The notes beneath the pieces were generated by a model. It was not told the origin of the DNA and searched no databases. It saw only the letters and a list, made by a program, of their open reading frames with translations. Both the position numbers and the translations under genes were made by a program. From CAYUVH01 sp964448135 (GTDB lineage: Bacteria; Verrucomicrobiota; Verrucomicrobiia; Limisphaerales; UBA8199), in assembly GCA_964448135.1 (NCBI GenBank), contig CAYUVH010000059.1, positions 1 through 64,000 on the forward strand: DNA of 64,000 nt. Reading direction: 5' to 3'. The first letter of the stretch is position 1. Every line of letters starts with the position of its first letter. This document shows, one piece after another, positions 34,275 through 43,531 of this stretch.

Positions 34275-35040
34275 GGGCATCCTCTTTTCCCAACCGCTTG
34301 CCGGGCCATTCGCGCGTATGTTTGCGTGGGTCATTGACGCGATGTGCATCTCCGCGCTCACGACCGCGCTTTGGCTGGCCTCCATTCCCCTGCTCGCATT
34401 GAGCCCCAACATGATGACGGCGCTCGGTTTCATCGGCTATTTCGTGATCACCATCTCCTACGCGATCCTCCTGGAGTGGTTCTGGCGCGGGCAGACGATC
34501 GGGAAACGGATGCTGCGGCTGCGCGTCGTGGACGCGGAAGGATTGCGGCTGCAATTCAACCAGGTGGTGACGCGCAACCTGCTGCGGTTCGTGGACTCGC
34601 TGCCGCTGTTTTATTTCGTGGGCGGCGTCGTGTGCTGGTTCAGCCCGAAGCTGCAACGGCTCGGCGACCTCGCCGCCAATACCGTCGTCGCACGGCAACC
34701 CCGGCTCGCGGCGCCGGACGTCAGCCGGTTGGTGGCGGGAAAATTCAATTCCCTGCGGCAGCATCCCACGCTCGTCGCCCGGCTGCGCCAGCGGGTAACG
34801 CCGGGCGAGGCCTCCATCATCGTGCAGGCGATGGTGCGGCGGGATAGCTTTGCGCCGGCGGCGCGGGTGGAGCTCTTCGCGGAACTGGCGGAGTATTTCA
34901 AGTCGAAGGTTGAATTCCCCCCCGAGGCGATGGACGGAATCGCGGATGAACAGTTTCTGATCAACCTGGTGGACGTGCTCTACCGCACAAAAGCGGAGCC
35001 GGTCGCCGCGACTGCGCCGGTAGCGGCAGTGGTGCGTTAA
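34243..35040 (+). CDS. RDD family membrane protein
   Basis: 265 residues overlapping the SpoIIM-like gene by 32 bases. RDD domain: LAGPFARMFAWVIDAMCISA, the WFWRGQTIGKRMLRLRVVD loop, and QRLGDLAANTVVARQP at the end of the helical part. An extra 100-residue soluble C-terminal region follows. It is the last gene of the plus-strand operon and converges on the pseudopilin gene with a four-base overlap of stops. A second RDD domain opens the same operon, so the cluster is framed by two RDD proteins. Confidence 0.9.
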   Translation: MNSSLQIRTPEGILFSQPLAGPFARMFAWVIDAMCISALTTALWLASIPLLALSPNMMTALGFIGYFVITISYAILLEWFWRGQTIGKRMLRLRVVDAEGLRLQFNQVVTRNLLRFVDSLPLFYFVGGVVCWFSPKLQRLGDLAANTVVARQPRLAAPDVSRLVAGKFNSLRQHPTLVARLRQRVTPGEASIIVQAMVRRDSFAPAARVELFAELAEYFKSKVEFPPEAMDGIADEQFLINLVDVLYRTKAEPVAATAPVAAVVR

Positions 35041-35816
35041 GGAATCGGCAACGCGGCCTGAATCCGCAAAATATCCACGTCGCCATTCGCCGCCGGTTGC
35101 CAAAAGCTGACGAACGTCTGCACCGTCCCGCCCTTCCATTTCCAATAGTCCACATGCCCATCCACAAACGTGAGCACGCAACCCTTGGAATGGCGGCTGG
35201 CCGGCAGCTCCCACCAGGTCCAGTTGCCAGTGGGCATGGAGCAAAAGCAACCATCGTCCTTTTCCACCTCCTGCTCCTGTTCCTCGATGAACGCAAAGAC
35301 CCTCGCCGGGGTGGGATTCCTGACATCTTCGATCCGGTGGAGCGAGCCGCCCGGCGCGAAAGGTTGGTAGCCGTTCAGGAAGTTGCACAGCGCATAGCTG
35401 CGGGGATTGAGCGCCGTGGCTCCGTTCACGGGGCGATCATCGGCCGGACAGCGATAAACCCCCGTGGCCTTCACGTAGGGAAAGAGCAAGCCGGTTTCAA
35501 TGCCGGCGGTGGTTTTTACCGACTGATCCCCTCCCCCATTCACCCACGCATCCTTGCCGATGCCGAAATCCAGATTGTGAATGAGGAGACCGTTGTAATC
35601 GTGGGTGTACATCAGCCAGGCCGTGAGCAACTGCCGCATGTTGCTGGTGCAAACCGCCCGGCGCCCGGCCGCCTTGGCGCGCGAGAGCGCGGGCAAAAGC
35701 ATCGCCGCCAGGATCGCAATAATCGCGATGACGACCAGCAACTCGATCAGGGTAAATCCCCGGGAAAGCCCTGCACCTGACTTGACCGGGGCTGCCGGGT
35801 GAGCGGGTGTCTTCAT
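35037..35816 (-). CDS. type II pseudopilin-like secreted protein (DUF1559-like)
   Basis: 259 residues. The prepilin peptidase site and helix are at residues 19-42: RGFTLIELLVVIAIIAILAA, with the methylated phenylalanine and the conserved glutamate at +5. The C-terminal part has RHSKGCVLTFVDGHVDYWKW, which is the H-x9-DG motif of the verrucomicrobial/planctomycetal expansion of these proteins. The family is exported and probably assembled or anchored by type II secretion/pilus machinery; the role is unclear. Monocistronic, converging on the RDD gene. Confidence 0.92.
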   Translation of the reverse strand: MKTPAHPAAPVKSGAGLSRGFTLIELLVVIAIIAILAAMLLPALSRAKAAGRRAVCTSNMRQLLTAWLMYTHDYNGLLIHNLDFGIGKDAWVNGGGDQSVKTTAGIETGLLFPYVKATGVYRCPADDRPVNGATALNPRSYALCNFLNGYQPFAPGGSLHRIEDVRNPTPARVFAFIEEQEQEVEKDDGCFCSMPTGNWTWWELPASRHSKGCVLTFVDGHVDYWKWKGGTVQTFVSFWQPAANGDVDILRIQAALPIP

Positions 35817-36000
35817 CCTGAAGCTATCATGGGAACTCCCGACACGTAGTCAAGTCCCGACCCTATCCCATCAACTTATCCCTCCCATCGTACGCGATAT
35901 CGCATTTTCGCGCGCCTCCCGGTCCTTTTTGGTGTTCTTACTTTCCAGGTTTGAATTTCGAATTTGTTTCGAATTTCGACTTTTGATTTCTTCTCCGCCC

Positions 36001-37365
36001 CTATTTCGATTTCGCCGCCGGACCCCGCTGTTGCGGCGGTGGCTCCGCGCCATCATGCGTCCGCCACTCGGCCAATTGCTTGCGCAATGACGCCGCGCGC
36101 TTTGGCATGGCGGGCGCCAGGTCGTGGAGTTCACCGAGGTCGTTCTTCAGGTCGTAGAGTTCGACGGTGCCCGTATCGAAGAATTCGATGAGCTTGAAAT
36201 TGCCGCGGTGAATCGCCGCGGCGGAACCGCCCCCGAGAAAGTGCGGCTTCTCCATCGGATAATACCAACAAAGCGCGCTGCGCCTGAGGTGATGGCCGCC
36301 CAGCAGCAGCGGCACGAGACTCAGGCCATCCACGGTTTGCTTGCGGTCGGGTTTGACCCGGGCCATCTGCATGAAGGTCGGGTAAAAATCCTGCGTGATG
36401 ACGGGTTCGTCGCAAACGGAGCCGGGCTTCACCTTCCCGGGCCAGCGCACGATGCAAGGGACGCGCAGGCCGCCTTCATACAAAAAAGATTTGCCGCCGC
36501 GCAGGGGATGATTATCGGTGACGTTTCGCTCGCCGCCATTGTCCGAAGCGAAGATAACGACGGTATCGCGGGTGAGATTCAGTTCGTCCAACGTGGCCAT
36601 GATGCGGCCCACGCCCTCGTCGATGCTTTCGAGCATGGCCGCGAGTTCGGGGTTGTTCCGGTTTTTGCCGGCATCCGGACGCTGGGCGTACTTCTTCAGG
36701 AGTTCGGGACGCGGATCAAGGCGGGTGTGCGGCGCGTAATGGGCCAGATACAAAAAGAACGGCTGGTCGGCGTGACGGCGGATGAACTCGACGGCCTCCA
36801 GATTCAGGCGATCGGTGAGGTATTCGTGCGGCTGGCGGGCCGGGACATCCTTCATGAATTTGTAGGGATGCCAGTAACTGCCGCCGCGAATGTCCTCCGT
36901 CTCCGAGCAGATCACCTCGTCGAAACCGAACATGGCCGGGGTGCCGCGATGCTGGCCGTAATCACCGTTGAGGTGCCACTTGCCGATGAGCCCGCTGACA
37001 TAGCCCGCGCGGCGCAACTGCTGGTTTATGGTGACGTGGTCCGGGGAAAGATATTTTTGGTCGTCCGACTTCAGGTAGTCGGTGATGTGCAGCCGCGCGG
37101 GGTCTTCACCCGTCATCAGTGCCGCACGCGAAGGGGAACAGACGGGCGCAGCCGCGTAAGCCTGGGTGAACTTCATGCCCTGCGCGGCCAGTTGGTCAAG
37201 ATTGGGGGTAAGGTTGAAGTGATTGCTGTAGCAACCGAGTTCGCTCCAGCCCAGGTCGTCGGCCAGGACGAGAATGATATTCGGCAAACGGCTCACCGCC
37301 GCGAAGGCACTGGTGCCGCCGCATAGCAGCAAGCAAACCAGCCAATATTTCAGCCAGCGCATCAT
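36001..37365 (-). CDS. formylglycine-dependent sulfatase (S1 family), secreted
   Basis: 455 residues from the paired ATG at 37365, which starts a signal peptide (MMRWLKYWLVCLLLCGGTSA). The metal site starts NIILVLADDLGWSELGCY, and the C-x-P-x-R sulfatase signature is VCSPSRAALMTG, whose cysteine would be converted to formylglycine. GKWHLNGDYGQ and FASDNGGERN complete the active site. Length and motifs fit arylsulfatase A-like enzymes acting on sulfated polysaccharide or sulfatide. No sulfatase-maturing enzyme is in the window. A 12-base motif 20-31 bases upstream of the start is shared with the second sulfatase gene. Confidence 0.93.
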   Translation of the reverse strand: MMRWLKYWLVCLLLCGGTSAFAAVSRLPNIILVLADDLGWSELGCYSNHFNLTPNLDQLAAQGMKFTQAYAAAPVCSPSRAALMTGEDPARLHITDYLKSDDQKYLSPDHVTINQQLRRAGYVSGLIGKWHLNGDYGQHRGTPAMFGFDEVICSETEDIRGGSYWHPYKFMKDVPARQPHEYLTDRLNLEAVEFIRRHADQPFFLYLAHYAPHTRLDPRPELLKKYAQRPDAGKNRNNPELAAMLESIDEGVGRIMATLDELNLTRDTVVIFASDNGGERNVTDNHPLRGGKSFLYEGGLRVPCIVRWPGKVKPGSVCDEPVITQDFYPTFMQMARVKPDRKQTVDGLSLVPLLLGGHHLRRSALCWYYPMEKPHFLGGGSAAAIHRGNFKLIEFFDTGTVELYDLKNDLGELHDLAPAMPKRAASLRKQLAEWRTHDGAEPPPQQRGPAAKSK

Positions 37366-37384
37366 AGTCTCCAAAAACCGATTT

Positions 37385-37396
37385 TGCCCGGGTTGG
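37385..37396 (-). promoter_or_regulatory. sequence motif shared by both sulfatase leaders, copy 1
   Basis: Plus-strand TGCCCGGGTTGG, read CCAACCCGGGCA in the direction of the sulfatase, ends 20 bases before the ATG at 37365. The same 12-mer occupies nearly the same place before the sulfatase at 51045. Function unproven. Confidence 0.35.
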
Positions 37397-37500
37397 GGCC
37401 GTCGCTCCAAGGGAAAATGTTATTCGACGATATTTTTTCACTTGGACAGCCATTGTCCATGTGCCCGCCGTAAGCTTTTCACAAAACTGAAAGTCAGCTT

Positions 37501-37776
37501 ATGAACATACACCAAATGGAATTCGGTCTCGGCGGCGACGATAAACGGCTCCCCTCCCCCATGATCCCCGGCCAGCAACACCGCGCGGGCTGGTGGTTCA
37601 AGTATATGCGGCAGGTGGTGGCGCGCGTGATTCCGTGGGAACCGGTGCCGCAGGCCCGACCGGAGCAAACGTGGTTTGCGGGCGTGAACCGGCAGGTCTC
37701 CCTGAGCCCCACAACCACGCCTAACACGTATTATCGCACTCTGCAGATCGCCGAGGAACGCTGCTTTTCCGAGTAG
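37501..37776 (+). CDS. small hypothetical protein
   Basis: 91 residues. The composition is unusual: rich in Trp, Pro, Arg and Gln, with RAGWWFKYMRQVV, then PWEPVPQARPEQTWF. I associate this W-W-F-x-x-M-R-x-V-V ... P-A-R-P-E-Q pattern with small paralogous proteins in Verrucomicrobiota genomes, but cannot confirm it here. No signal peptide or membrane helix. It lies alone between divergent sulfatase and convergent ABC permease genes, ending one base before the permease stop. Role unknown. Confidence 0.6.
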   Translation: MNIHQMEFGLGGDDKRLPSPMIPGQQHRAGWWFKYMRQVVARVIPWEPVPQARPEQTWFAGVNRQVSLSPTTTPNTYYRTLQIAEERCFSE

Positions 37777-37777
37777 C

Positions 37778-39100
37778 CTACTCGTGGCGCAGGGCTTCCA
37801 CGGGATCCATCGAGGCGGCGCGCAGGGCGGGATAAAGGCCGAACACCACCCCGACCAGCGCCGAGATCGTAAACGCGACCAGCGGCGACCAGAACGTGAT
37901 GATGGTCTTCATGCCGGCGGCGTAACTGACGATGAATGGAATCGCAATGCCCAGCGCCACCCCCATGATCCCGCCCGCGCCCGAAAGCAGGACCGTTTCG
38001 ACGAGGAATTGGGAGACAATGTCATGCCGCCGCGCGCCCAGGGCGCGGCGGATGCCAATCTCCCGCGTGCGTTCGGTGACACTGGCCAGCATGATGTTCA
38101 TGATGCCGATGCCGCCGACCAGCAGCGAAATGGCGGCGATGGAGCCGAGGACGATGTTGAAGATTTGCTTGGTGCGCTCCGCGCGGCGCAGGAGCTCCAG
38201 TGGGACGGTGATTTCGTAATCCACCTTCTTGTGATTGCGCTGCAACACTTCACGGATCGCTTCCGCCACACCGGTGACCGTTTCAAGACTGCCGGCCTTG
38301 ACCGTGACTTCGTGAAGCTGCACCCGCTCCGCTTCAAAGCTGCCGCTGCGCCGCCGCATCAATACTTCGCCATACCGCAGCTTGGCGGTCTCGAGGGGGA
38401 TGAACATCCGGTTCGCGGTGGATTTGTTGGCTTCCGCCGCTTCGTTGCCGTGGGGCTCGGAGCCGCGGGGTTCCATGACGCCGATGACCATGTAATACTG
38501 GCCCCCCACCCGCACGTGTTTGCCGAGGGGTGAGTCCAACGGAAAAAGAGCGGGAGCCATATCCGCGCCGAGCACGCAGACACTCGCCTGGTTGTCCATA
38601 TCCAGGTCGGTGAAGAAGCGTCCGGCCGCGACCCGGTGGTTCCGCATTTCCGGATACCACGGAACCGTGCCCACGATTTCGCAGTCCACCCGCCGGCTGA
38701 TGTTCCAGACGTAATCGCGCATGCTGCGCGCGGGCAAAACAACGGTCACGCCGGGAATCGTGGCCCGGATGCGCTTCACATCCGCGTAGGTAATGCCGTA
38801 TTGCAGGACATAGCTCTGGCTGCCGCGATCGGAGACCTTTTGTTCCTCGGACGGTTTGACGCTGCGGAGAATGATGTTCTGGCTGCCGAGATTCTTGATT
38901 TGCTCCTGCGCTTCATAACTGGCGCCCTCGCCGATCGCGAGCATCGCGATGACGGAGCAAACACCGAACACAATGCCCAGCACGGTGAGCAGCGAACGCA
39001 ATCGATGCAGCCACAGGCTGCGAATTCCCAGCCGCACCGTGCGGCGGAAGCGCGTGCCCGAAAGCTCGCGGAGAAATTCGGCTGGTTTATTGTTGGACAT
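37778..39100 (-). CDS. MacB-like ABC transporter permease
   Basis: 440 residues from the ATG at 39100. An N-terminal helix (LLTVLGIVFGVCSVIAMLAI), a large periplasmic MacB_PCD domain (GASYEAQEQIKNLGSQNIIL) and three C-terminal FtsX helices (LGSIAAISLLVGGIGIMNIM; ERTREIGIRRALGARRHDI). The EIGIRRALGA coupling motif is intact. It is the permease of a tripartite efflux system; permease and ATPase are separate genes here rather than fused as in E. coli MacB. The start overlaps the ATPase stop by 14 bases. Confidence 0.92.
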   Translation of the reverse strand: MSNNKPAEFLRELSGTRFRRTVRLGIRSLWLHRLRSLLTVLGIVFGVCSVIAMLAIGEGASYEAQEQIKNLGSQNIILRSVKPSEEQKVSDRGSQSYVLQYGITYADVKRIRATIPGVTVVLPARSMRDYVWNISRRVDCEIVGTVPWYPEMRNHRVAAGRFFTDLDMDNQASVCVLGADMAPALFPLDSPLGKHVRVGGQYYMVIGVMEPRGSEPHGNEAAEANKSTANRMFIPLETAKLRYGEVLMRRRSGSFEAERVQLHEVTVKAGSLETVTGVAEAIREVLQRNHKKVDYEITVPLELLRRAERTKQIFNIVLGSIAAISLLVGGIGIMNIMLASVTERTREIGIRRALGARRHDIVSQFLVETVLLSGAGGIMGVALGIAIPFIVSYAAGMKTIITFWSPLVAFTISALVGVVFGLYPALRAASMDPVEALRHE

Positions 39101-39770
39101 CGCTCTCAATCAGGCCGTCGCGCAGGCGGATCGCCCGCCGCGCGCGACGCGACACGCTCGGGTCGTGCGTCACCAGGATGATGGTCTTGCCTTGAACATG
39201 GAGTTCATCGAACAACCGCAGGATCTCAACGCCCGCCGCGGAATCGAGGTTGCCGGTGGGTTCATCGGCAAGGATGACCAGCGGGTCGTTCACCAGCGCG
39301 CGGGCGATGGCGACGCGCTGCTGCTGGCCGCCGGACAACTCGAAGGGACGGTGATCCAACCGTGCGCTCAACCCCACACGCGTGGCGAGCTCCTTCGCGC
39401 GCTCACGGCTTTTTTCCTCCGGCCAGCCCTGGTAGTAGAGCGGGATCTCGATGTTTTCGAGAACGGTGAGCTGCTGGATGAGATTGTAGGATTGAAAAAC
39501 GAAACCCAGCCGCGCGCCGCGGACGGCGGACAGGGCGTCATCGTTCATCTCCGAAACATTTTCGCCGCCGAGCAGGTAACGACCGTCGCTGGGCCGGTCG
39601 AGACAGCCAAGGACATTCATCATGGTGGACTTGCCGCAACCCGACGGGCCCATGATGCTGATGAAATCGCCGCGATGCACCTCGCAGGATATCCCGCGCA
39701 ACGCTTCCACGCGCACGGGACCCATCTGGTAGGTTTTGCGGACGTTGTCGAATTGGACGATGGGGATCAC
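39087..39770 (-). CDS. MacB/LolD-like ABC transporter ATPase
   Basis: 227 residues. Walker A GPSGCGKST, signature LSGGQQQRVAIARAL, Walker B LVILADEPTGNLDS, and H-loop ILVTHDPSV are all complete. The YQMGPVRVEALRGISCEV start and length are typical of the MacB/LolD/FtsE group that works with FtsX-fold permeases by mechanotransmission. Encoded between the membrane fusion protein (38 bases upstream) and permease (overlapping). Confidence 0.94.
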   Translation of the reverse strand: MIPIVQFDNVRKTYQMGPVRVEALRGISCEVHRGDFISIMGPSGCGKSTMMNVLGCLDRPSDGRYLLGGENVSEMNDDALSAVRGARLGFVFQSYNLIQQLTVLENIEIPLYYQGWPEEKSRERAKELATRVGLSARLDHRPFELSGGQQQRVAIARALVNDPLVILADEPTGNLDSAAGVEILRLFDELHVQGKTIILVTHDPSVSRRARRAIRLRDGLIESDVQQ

Positions 39771-39808
39771 GCGGTGAGCGCAGTTGAAAGGACAGGCGCG
39801 AGCACGGG

Positions 39809-41710
39809 CTACACCTTGCCGGACGGTTTCTTTACGTCAGGCTTGGCGGGAGCGGCTTTGCCGTCCTTGCCGGCTTCCTTTTCCTTGCCAGGCTCGGGGG
39901 CGTCGAGAGCGTCGGGACGGCGCAGCAGGACGCGCTCGCCTTCGCTCAGGCCCTTTTTGATTTCAATGAACTCGTCGTTCATTTCGCCGATTTCCACTTC
40001 GCGCTTTTCGGGCTTGAACCCGCCCGCCACGAAACAGATCTGTTTGCCGCCATCGGGCGAAACGGCCTGCACCGGCACATACAAACAGTTGTCCAGCTTG
40101 TTGATGAGGATTTCGACCTTGGCGCTCATGCCGGGCTTCACCCAGTCTTGTGAGCCATCCACGATGATGGTGGTTTGATAAACCTTCATATCGGGATTCA
40201 TCCAGCGATTTTGGGAATCCGGCAGCACCGCCACCTTGGTCACCTCGCCGGTGAGCACTTTGTCCGGGAAGGCGTCCACGGTGATTTTGGCTTTCTGGCC
40301 TTTCTGGATTTTCTTGATGTAGCTCTCGTGGATTTTGACCTTCACCGACATGGCCCTGAGATCGGGAATCGTGATGATGGTCTGGCGCTCGCGGACGGTG
40401 GCGCCTTCGCGGATGCGCTCCTCGTCGCTGTAGTAATTGTCGTCGCGCGTGGCGCCGTAAACCACCAGGCCGCTTTTTTTGGCGCGCAGGAAGCATTTGT
40501 TCAATTGCTCGTTCAAATCATCGCGCTGGCGGGTCTGCACCTGCATCTGACCCTGGGCGGATCTGAGGCGGGCGCGGGCCTGGGCGGCTTTGGAAATCGC
40601 CACGCGCCGAGCCTTGTCGAACTCGCGCACCGCTTCGCCGTAAGCCGAAAGGGTCTGCTCGGCGGATTTGAGGAAGTCGTACTTAAGGAACAGATCCCGC
40701 GCGCTCTCGGCCGTGGTGACTTTCAAACGGCTGTTCTCGTAGGCGATTTCGTCGCGTTCCATGTCGGTCTTGGTCACAAAGCCCTTGTCGAAAAGGCGCT
40801 TGGTTCCTTCCAAGGTTGTCTTCGCCTGGCCCAATTCCTTCTGGGCCACTTGGAAGTCATCGTCGAACTTGCGGAGCTTCTGCTTCGCCTCGCCATCGCC
40901 GAGGGCCTCGATGTGGGCGTATTGCGAGAAATCAATGACGATGGAGTTGGTCTTCCCGTTTTCCGCGGCGTCAGCTTCGCCCGAGCCGGCCTCGCCGGCC
41001 GTGCGGGTGGACTTGGCCGGCACGGAAACGGGAGGCGTGTTCGTGGCGGCCAGCGGTCTGGCCACCGGAGGCGTATCGGAAGCGGCGGGAACGCGCGCCG
41101 TGGCCTCATCCGCCCTCGAGGTCTCCTCCACATTATTCGTGCTGGCCAGCGCGAGCAGCTTATCCAGATTGACCTGCGTGATGATTTTGGCAGTGACGGT
41201 TTCGCCGAGGAACTTGTCGAAATCCATGCGCGCAAAACGATACTTCTGCTCGGCGCCCTGGATATCGCTGAGGTTCTGGTTCAACTGAATCTCGTAGTTC
41301 TGCTCGGCATCAATAAGGGTTGCCACGGCCGACTGGTAGGTGATTTCCTGCTGGACGATTTGTTTTTGGAGATCGGAGGAGTCCAGTTCGACCACGACCT
41401 TGTTGGTCTTCACATCCTCGTCGGACACCACACTGCCCTCCTCGACGATGCGCAGGATTTTCGTGCCCTGGTAACCGACGCGCACCTCGCATTTGATTTC
41501 CTGCGACTCGAGGGCCTGCAGGCTGCCGCCTTCGAGCACCGTGATCTCGAGCGGACCGCGACGGGCCGCGAAAGTGGGAAGATTGACGGCGGACTTGCCA
41601 CCGCTGAGTTTGACGATCAGGAAGAGGAGCAGGAGCGCGCAACCGCCCACAATAAGCCGCCACCGGGGCTGACGGCGGAGAAAACCGAATATTTTAGTTA
41701 CCAGACGCAT
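39809..41710 (-). CDS. HlyD/MacA-type membrane fusion protein with long insertion
   Basis: 633 residues from the ATG at 41710, which follows the TolC-like gene with a 17-base overlap. An N-terminal helix (LIVGGCALLLLFLIVKLSGG) is followed by a biotinyl-lipoyl half (LEITVLEGGSLQALES), alpha-helical hairpins and a barrel domain (ITIPDLRAMSVKVKIHESYI; VDAFPDKVLTGEVTKVAVLP). Typical members have 350-420 residues; the extra length comes mainly from a low-complexity Ala/Pro/Thr-rich insert and extended coiled coil (about residues 175-300). It should link permease and TolC across the periplasm. A Lys/Pro-rich tail ends the protein. Confidence 0.9.
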   Translation of the reverse strand: MRLVTKIFGFLRRQPRWRLIVGGCALLLLFLIVKLSGGKSAVNLPTFAARRGPLEITVLEGGSLQALESQEIKCEVRVGYQGTKILRIVEEGSVVSDEDVKTNKVVVELDSSDLQKQIVQQEITYQSAVATLIDAEQNYEIQLNQNLSDIQGAEQKYRFARMDFDKFLGETVTAKIITQVNLDKLLALASTNNVEETSRADEATARVPAASDTPPVARPLAATNTPPVSVPAKSTRTAGEAGSGEADAAENGKTNSIVIDFSQYAHIEALGDGEAKQKLRKFDDDFQVAQKELGQAKTTLEGTKRLFDKGFVTKTDMERDEIAYENSRLKVTTAESARDLFLKYDFLKSAEQTLSAYGEAVREFDKARRVAISKAAQARARLRSAQGQMQVQTRQRDDLNEQLNKCFLRAKKSGLVVYGATRDDNYYSDEERIREGATVRERQTIITIPDLRAMSVKVKIHESYIKKIQKGQKAKITVDAFPDKVLTGEVTKVAVLPDSQNRWMNPDMKVYQTTIIVDGSQDWVKPGMSAKVEILINKLDNCLYVPVQAVSPDGGKQICFVAGGFKPEKREVEIGEMNDEFIEIKKGLSEGERVLLRRPDALDAPEPGKEKEAGKDGKAAPAKPDVKKPSGKV

Positions 41711-43409
41711 CTTTGATTTCCTGCCATTGACCGTTGTCCTTGATGTAAAGAATGCCGACGTTGTTCCAGAACTGAAGGCGGGCGATGGTGTGAGCGACCA
41801 GCGCCTGCGTGAGCTGGTTTTTCGAATCCACCAGGGCATTTTGGGCGTCCACCTGGTCCTGGGCCTTGGCCCGGCCCAGCTCAGCCAGCAGATTTTGCTC
41901 CTCCACGCGCCGCTCCGCCAATTTAACACCGACTTCGTTGATTTGATAGTTTCGTTGGGCCTGGTCGAGGGTCCGCCAGCTATCGCGCACCTGCAATTTG
42001 ATCTGGTCCTCCAGCTCCTCCATCGCGCGCTGGGCGCGATTGCGGGAGATGATGGCGCTGCGGTAGGCATTGCGCTCCGGGAGGCGGTCAAGGCCGAGGT
42101 CCACGTCCAGGCCGGCGCTCCAGTTGTAGCGGTTGAAATCGGGCAGTTGGACGCCGGTGTTTTTCGCAGGGTCGCTGTCCAATTGGACCGAGGACGAAAG
42201 ATCCAGGCGCGGCAACAGAAAGTTGGCCGTCACGTTGATGTGGCGGTCGGCATCGGCAACCACATCCTTGGAATTCAGGTAGTCCAGGCGCGCGGCGAGA
42301 GCCACGTGAATGGCGTCGTCGGTGCTCAGGCGCGGATTGCGGATTTGGAGGGTCTCCAGCTCGCGGTCATCGAGCATGATGTTCAGGTCCACTTCGAGAC
42401 CGAGCTGAAGTTTCAAGTTGTCGAGGGCCTGCTTGTAATTGCGCTCGGAATTGATCCAGGAGCTTTCCGCCGACAGAACCTGTTGTTCGAGGCGCCCCAA
42501 ATCGGATTGGGTGATGCGGCCTTCCGAGCCCAGCGCGCGGCTGCGCTCGGCGTTCTTAAGGGAGCTTTTGAGGTTCAGATAATTATTACGGACGGTGTCG
42601 CGGATACCCAGCACGCCATAGTAGGCGGTGGCAACCTGGACGCTGAAGTCCTTCCGGTAACGGGTAAACTCGCGCAAGTCGTAAAGCAGCTGGCGCTCGG
42701 CCTCAATCAGGGCCTCGGTCTCGGCCTTGAAGCCGGCGTTCTGCAACAAGGGGCGGGCAAAGGTAGCCGTGAGCTGGGAGGAAGTCTCCGCCCGCGGATC
42801 GCCGGATACGAACCGGATAAAATCAGTGGTCAGCGCCGCGGTGATGCGGCCCACATCGCGAATAAGCCAACCGGCCGTCAACGCGCCGGAGGCGTAAACC
42901 TTCTGTTGCTCGATGAGATTGTCGCTGAGGATGGTGACGGGTTGCCCGGTGACTTCGTCAATGCCGACCGTGGTGGCCAGCTCGGTCTCCCCGCCATAAT
43001 TTGCGTTGCCTGTGGCAGAAAAAAGCGGCGCGAAGCGGTGCCGGGCCAGCGTGAGCGAAAGGCCGGAAAGATAAAGCTGTTCCTTGCGCGATTGGTAGGC
43101 CCGGCTGAAGTGGACGCCGAGGTCGAGCGTCTGCTCAAGCGTCAGCACGCGGGCACCGACCTCCTTTTCGCCATCCGGCCCCAGAAAATCCACCAGGTTG
43201 GTGTTGATGGGGAAGCCAGCGACGCGGAAGTCATTAGTCTGATCAATGGTGAAATGCCGGTCCATGTCCGGCACCAGGGGACTCTTGTTCTGGATTTCGC
43301 CGTAAACCTGATTATCCGCCGATTGGCGGTAATACTTCTGCGTGCAGCCGGCCACTGTAAGTAGCAGCAGCAAGGCAACTTGCGACGAGCGTGGCAAGCG
43401 TGACTTCAT
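41694..43409 (-). CDS. TolC-like outer membrane efflux lipoprotein
   Basis: 571 residues. A signal with lipobox (VALLLLLTVAGC, then TQKYYRQ) precedes two TolC/OEP repeats rich in Asn/Gln/Leu heptads (SLKNAERSRALGSEGRITQS; RAQRAMEELEDQIKLQVRDS). TolC-type channels span the outer membrane and join the fusion protein. It is first in the four-gene minus-strand efflux operon (outer membrane channel, fusion protein, ATPase, permease). Possible substrates are macrolides, peptides, lipids or siderophores; the sequence does not decide. Confidence 0.92.
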   Translation of the reverse strand: MKSRLPRSSQVALLLLLTVAGCTQKYYRQSADNQVYGEIQNKSPLVPDMDRHFTIDQTNDFRVAGFPINTNLVDFLGPDGEKEVGARVLTLEQTLDLGVHFSRAYQSRKEQLYLSGLSLTLARHRFAPLFSATGNANYGGETELATTVGIDEVTGQPVTILSDNLIEQQKVYASGALTAGWLIRDVGRITAALTTDFIRFVSGDPRAETSSQLTATFARPLLQNAGFKAETEALIEAERQLLYDLREFTRYRKDFSVQVATAYYGVLGIRDTVRNNYLNLKSSLKNAERSRALGSEGRITQSDLGRLEQQVLSAESSWINSERNYKQALDNLKLQLGLEVDLNIMLDDRELETLQIRNPRLSTDDAIHVALAARLDYLNSKDVVADADRHINVTANFLLPRLDLSSSVQLDSDPAKNTGVQLPDFNRYNWSAGLDVDLGLDRLPERNAYRSAIISRNRAQRAMEELEDQIKLQVRDSWRTLDQAQRNYQINEVGVKLAERRVEEQNLLAELGRAKAQDQVDAQNALVDSKNQLTQALVAHTIARLQFWNNVGILYIKDNGQWQEIKDASGN

Positions 43410-43531
43410 TCGTGCGAGATCATCTGGCAGGGACGAGCCGTTTAGTCCGGTTGACTATTGTATAACCCCGCCCAGCACCTGGGGTTGCGCAGCATGCCCT
43501 GCGTTTATTAGACCAGTTAACAACCCCAATG

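Noticed and set aside
40175..43364. Long plus-strand frames opposite the fusion protein and TolC-like genes
   Set aside because: They run antisense to recognisable efflux genes and lack domains or starts with ribosome sites.
43410..43531. Possible promoter for the efflux operon
   Set aside because: TATACAAT and TAATAA stretches exist on the minus strand but no -35 element at proper spacing.
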